Source: JABGQS01 sp963666505
GTDB taxonomy: Bacteria > Bacillota > Clostridia > Christensenellales > SZUA-584
Assembly (NCBI GenBank): GCA_963666505.2
Contig: CAXXXL010000001.1
Span: 186,001 to 250,000 of the forward strand
DNA length: 64,000 bases
Direction: 5' to 3'
The stretch's first letter is position 1; every line of letters begins with the position of its first letter. Under the pieces are notes generated by a model that was given only the letters and a program-made list of their open reading frames with translations, did no database searches and was not told where the DNA came from. This document shows positions 62,587-64,000 of this stretch, piece by piece. Made by a program: the position numbers and the translations under genes.

Positions 62587-63630
62587 GTGCTGGCTCAAGT
62601 AAAAAATAAATTCTCTGAGGCTTTTGTCCGACTGAAAAATAAAGAGACCAGGCACAAAAATATTATAATGCTGTTTGTTTGCTACCTTTCATCTATACTC
62701 ATTGCTATACTTGTGTATTATACCGGAGGTACAATAATGGTATATGCAAATCTTATGTATATACCTATTTCAGCTATTGCTTCGGTAAAAGGGAAAACGC
62801 ATGCTGCTGTCCATGCGCTTTTCAGCAGCCTTCTGATTGGTCCGTTTATGCCTTTGGATGTAAGCGCAAATCTTATGCAGGGAACAATAAACTGGGTGCT
62901 GAGGGCTTTTATATATGTAGCTGTTGCATTAGTGATTGGGTATTATTCTGATAAGAATAAAAAGAATATAGATCGCATCATCAAAAAAGACAATAAACTA
63001 AAAGAATCACAGCTCAGTACGATATACGCTCTGGCGAAGTTAACCGAGACCCGGGACGATGATACCGGGCACCATGTTTACAGAGTGTCAGAATATTGTC
63101 GGCTGCTTGCCGAAAAGTTAAAGCAGCTTCCGGAATACAAAGATTACATAACCCAAAATTTTATAGAGAATATATACAGTGCAAGCCCTATGCACGACAT
63201 CGGTAAAGTAGGTATCCCAGATAGTGTACTGCTAAAGCCCGGCAGGCTTACAGAGTCCGAATTCGAAACGATAAAAACTCATACAACGATAGGCGCAGAC
63301 ATACTTATGGATATTAAGGAGAAATGTCCGGATAACGAATTTTTCATAACAGGGCTGGAGATAGTGCAAAGTCACCACGAAAAATGGGACGGCACAGGAT
63401 ATCCAGATGGTTTAAAAGGAAATTCCATACCTCTGTCTGCCAGGATCATGGCTATTGCCGACACCTACGATGCTCTCAGGTCAAAAAGGGTGTATAAAGA
63501 CAAAAAGAGTCATCAGGAATCGATAAGGATAATACAAGAGGAATCAGGCAAACAGTTCGATCCTAATATAGTAAAAGTTTTTTTAATGTATGAAGAAAAG
63601 ATTGAAGAAATCCACAAATCATATGGTTAA
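62587..63630 (+). CDS. Membrane HD-GYP phosphodiesterase
   Basis: Predicted to degrade cyclic di-GMP. The N-terminal 125 residues hold about four membrane helices. A short coiled linker leads to an HD-GYP domain (about 145-340) with HDDTGHHVYRVSEYC, the HD pair in MHDIGKVGIPD, and HHEKWDGTGYPDGLKG, all canonical. The GTG start at 62587 is close to GGAAG and uncertain. Together with the operon at the other end of the window, it shows active c-di-GMP signalling. Confidence 0.9.
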   Translation: MLAQVKNKFSEAFVRLKNKETRHKNIIMLFVCYLSSILIAILVYYTGGTIMVYANLMYIPISAIASVKGKTHAAVHALFSSLLIGPFMPLDVSANLMQGTINWVLRAFIYVAVALVIGYYSDKNKKNIDRIIKKDNKLKESQLSTIYALAKLTETRDDDTGHHVYRVSEYCRLLAEKLKQLPEYKDYITQNFIENIYSASPMHDIGKVGIPDSVLLKPGRLTESEFETIKTHTTIGADILMDIKEKCPDNEFFITGLEIVQSHHEKWDGTGYPDGLKGNSIPLSARIMAIADTYDALRSKRVYKDKKSHQESIRIIQEESGKQFDPNIVKVFLMYEEKIEEIHKSYG

Positions 63631-63668
63631 ATAGTCTCAAATTTACTCATAAATAATAGATACATTGA

Positions 63669-63959
63669 TGTTTCAGGCTTCAGAGCACATCGGACTGCAG
63701 GTTGAAAAGCTACATAGCGCAGGGTGAGGTGCTGGATATAGACCCGAAGTCTTTCGGCAGTATAGGAATAATAGCGATAAGTGAAATGGGTAGGTTCTAC
63801 CGGCATGTGCTGATAGAAAAAGGCTTTCCTAAGCATGCTTCAATGGTATATAAGCATACAGGCAGCGTTCTATATGAAGTCATGAAGATGCTGGGCATAA
63901 ATGATATAGGAATGAATTTGCCTGCAGGAACTTTGTACAAAACAGAAAACCCGTTCTGA
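63669..63959 (+). pseudogene. C-terminal remnant of an L-fucose-isomerase-like protein
   Basis: An open frame of about 96 residues without a proper start. YIAQGEVLDIDPKSFGSIGI, then GRFYRHVLIEKGFPKHAS and PAGTLYKTENPF resemble the C-terminal domain of L-fucose/L-arabinose isomerase family proteins. The N-terminal catalytic part is absent: an in-frame stop lies just upstream and the HD-GYP gene ends before it. It is probably a leftover of a deleted sugar isomerase gene. Confidence 0.55.
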
Positions 63960-64000
63960 TCTCTGTTGATACAATTATAAAAAAGTTACTAAATTTGATG

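Overview
The window looks like the chromosome of a low-to-moderate GC Gram-positive anaerobe, probably a Clostridia-like member of the Bacillota. The grounds are strong AGGAGG-type ribosome binding sites, frequent TTG/GTG starts, a Bacillus-like trp gene order, a TRAP-type trp leader, an IS1182 element, a MobV/serine-integrase mobile element, and VTC/DUF4956/CotH and Dpp-type genes. The species cannot be named from sequence alone. No rRNA, tRNA or CRISPR array was seen.

Layout. (1) 94-4010, minus strand: a cyclic-di-GMP operon (DUF1413 protein, a PAS-GGDEF-HD-GYP hybrid, a membrane diguanylate cyclase) behind a good promoter. (2) About 4.3-10.7 kb: a decaying mobilizable element with a MobV relaxase, a candidate oriT, a ParM/ParR-like segregation pair whose actin gene has an in-frame stop, a sigma-like regulator, an XRE repressor and a large serine recombinase. 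(3) 11.0-19.6 kb: a giant ATPase-GAF-LuxR regulator with a perfect palindrome inside its promoter, then a 1584-residue surface protein. (4) 20.2-25.4 kb: an OmpR/HK pair followed by VTC, DUF4956 and CotH genes; both transcription units carry the same 11-bp-phased direct repeat. (5) 25.7-32.0 kb: a Dpp-like ABC importer with no separate binding protein, whose two permeases are each fused to a degenerate M28-peptidase-like extracellular domain. (6) 33.8-42.0 kb: an operon joining a channel/Rossmann/RyR protein, a lone RyR domain, two TIR-TM-LRR proteins laid out like inverted Toll-like receptors, and an HD-RyR protein. This is the best candidate for an undescribed system. (7) 42.4-46.2 kb: an IS3 remnant and a four-rhodanese lipoprotein gene split cleanly by an IS1182 insertion. 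(8) 46.6-50.9 kb, minus: nqrBCDEF without nqrA, plus a 152-residue protein. (9) 51.2-53.1 kb, minus: an ERG24-like sterol reductase and an SDR. (10) 53.4-61.8 kb: aspartokinase, then trpEGDCFBA behind a leader with a 5' stem-loop, eight (G/U)AG repeats, a terminator and a hairpin that masks the trpE ribosome binding site. (11) 61.9-64.0 kb: a small membrane protein gene with an early stop, an HD-GYP protein, and the 3' remnant of an L-fucose-isomerase-like gene.

Two themes run across the window. Several genes are broken by single events: an in-frame TAA, an in-frame TGA, two one-base frameshifts at GTTTTG tracts, and an IS insertion. In addition, a dispersed hairpin repeat (four good copies and one degenerate) lies in the same orientation between transcription units.
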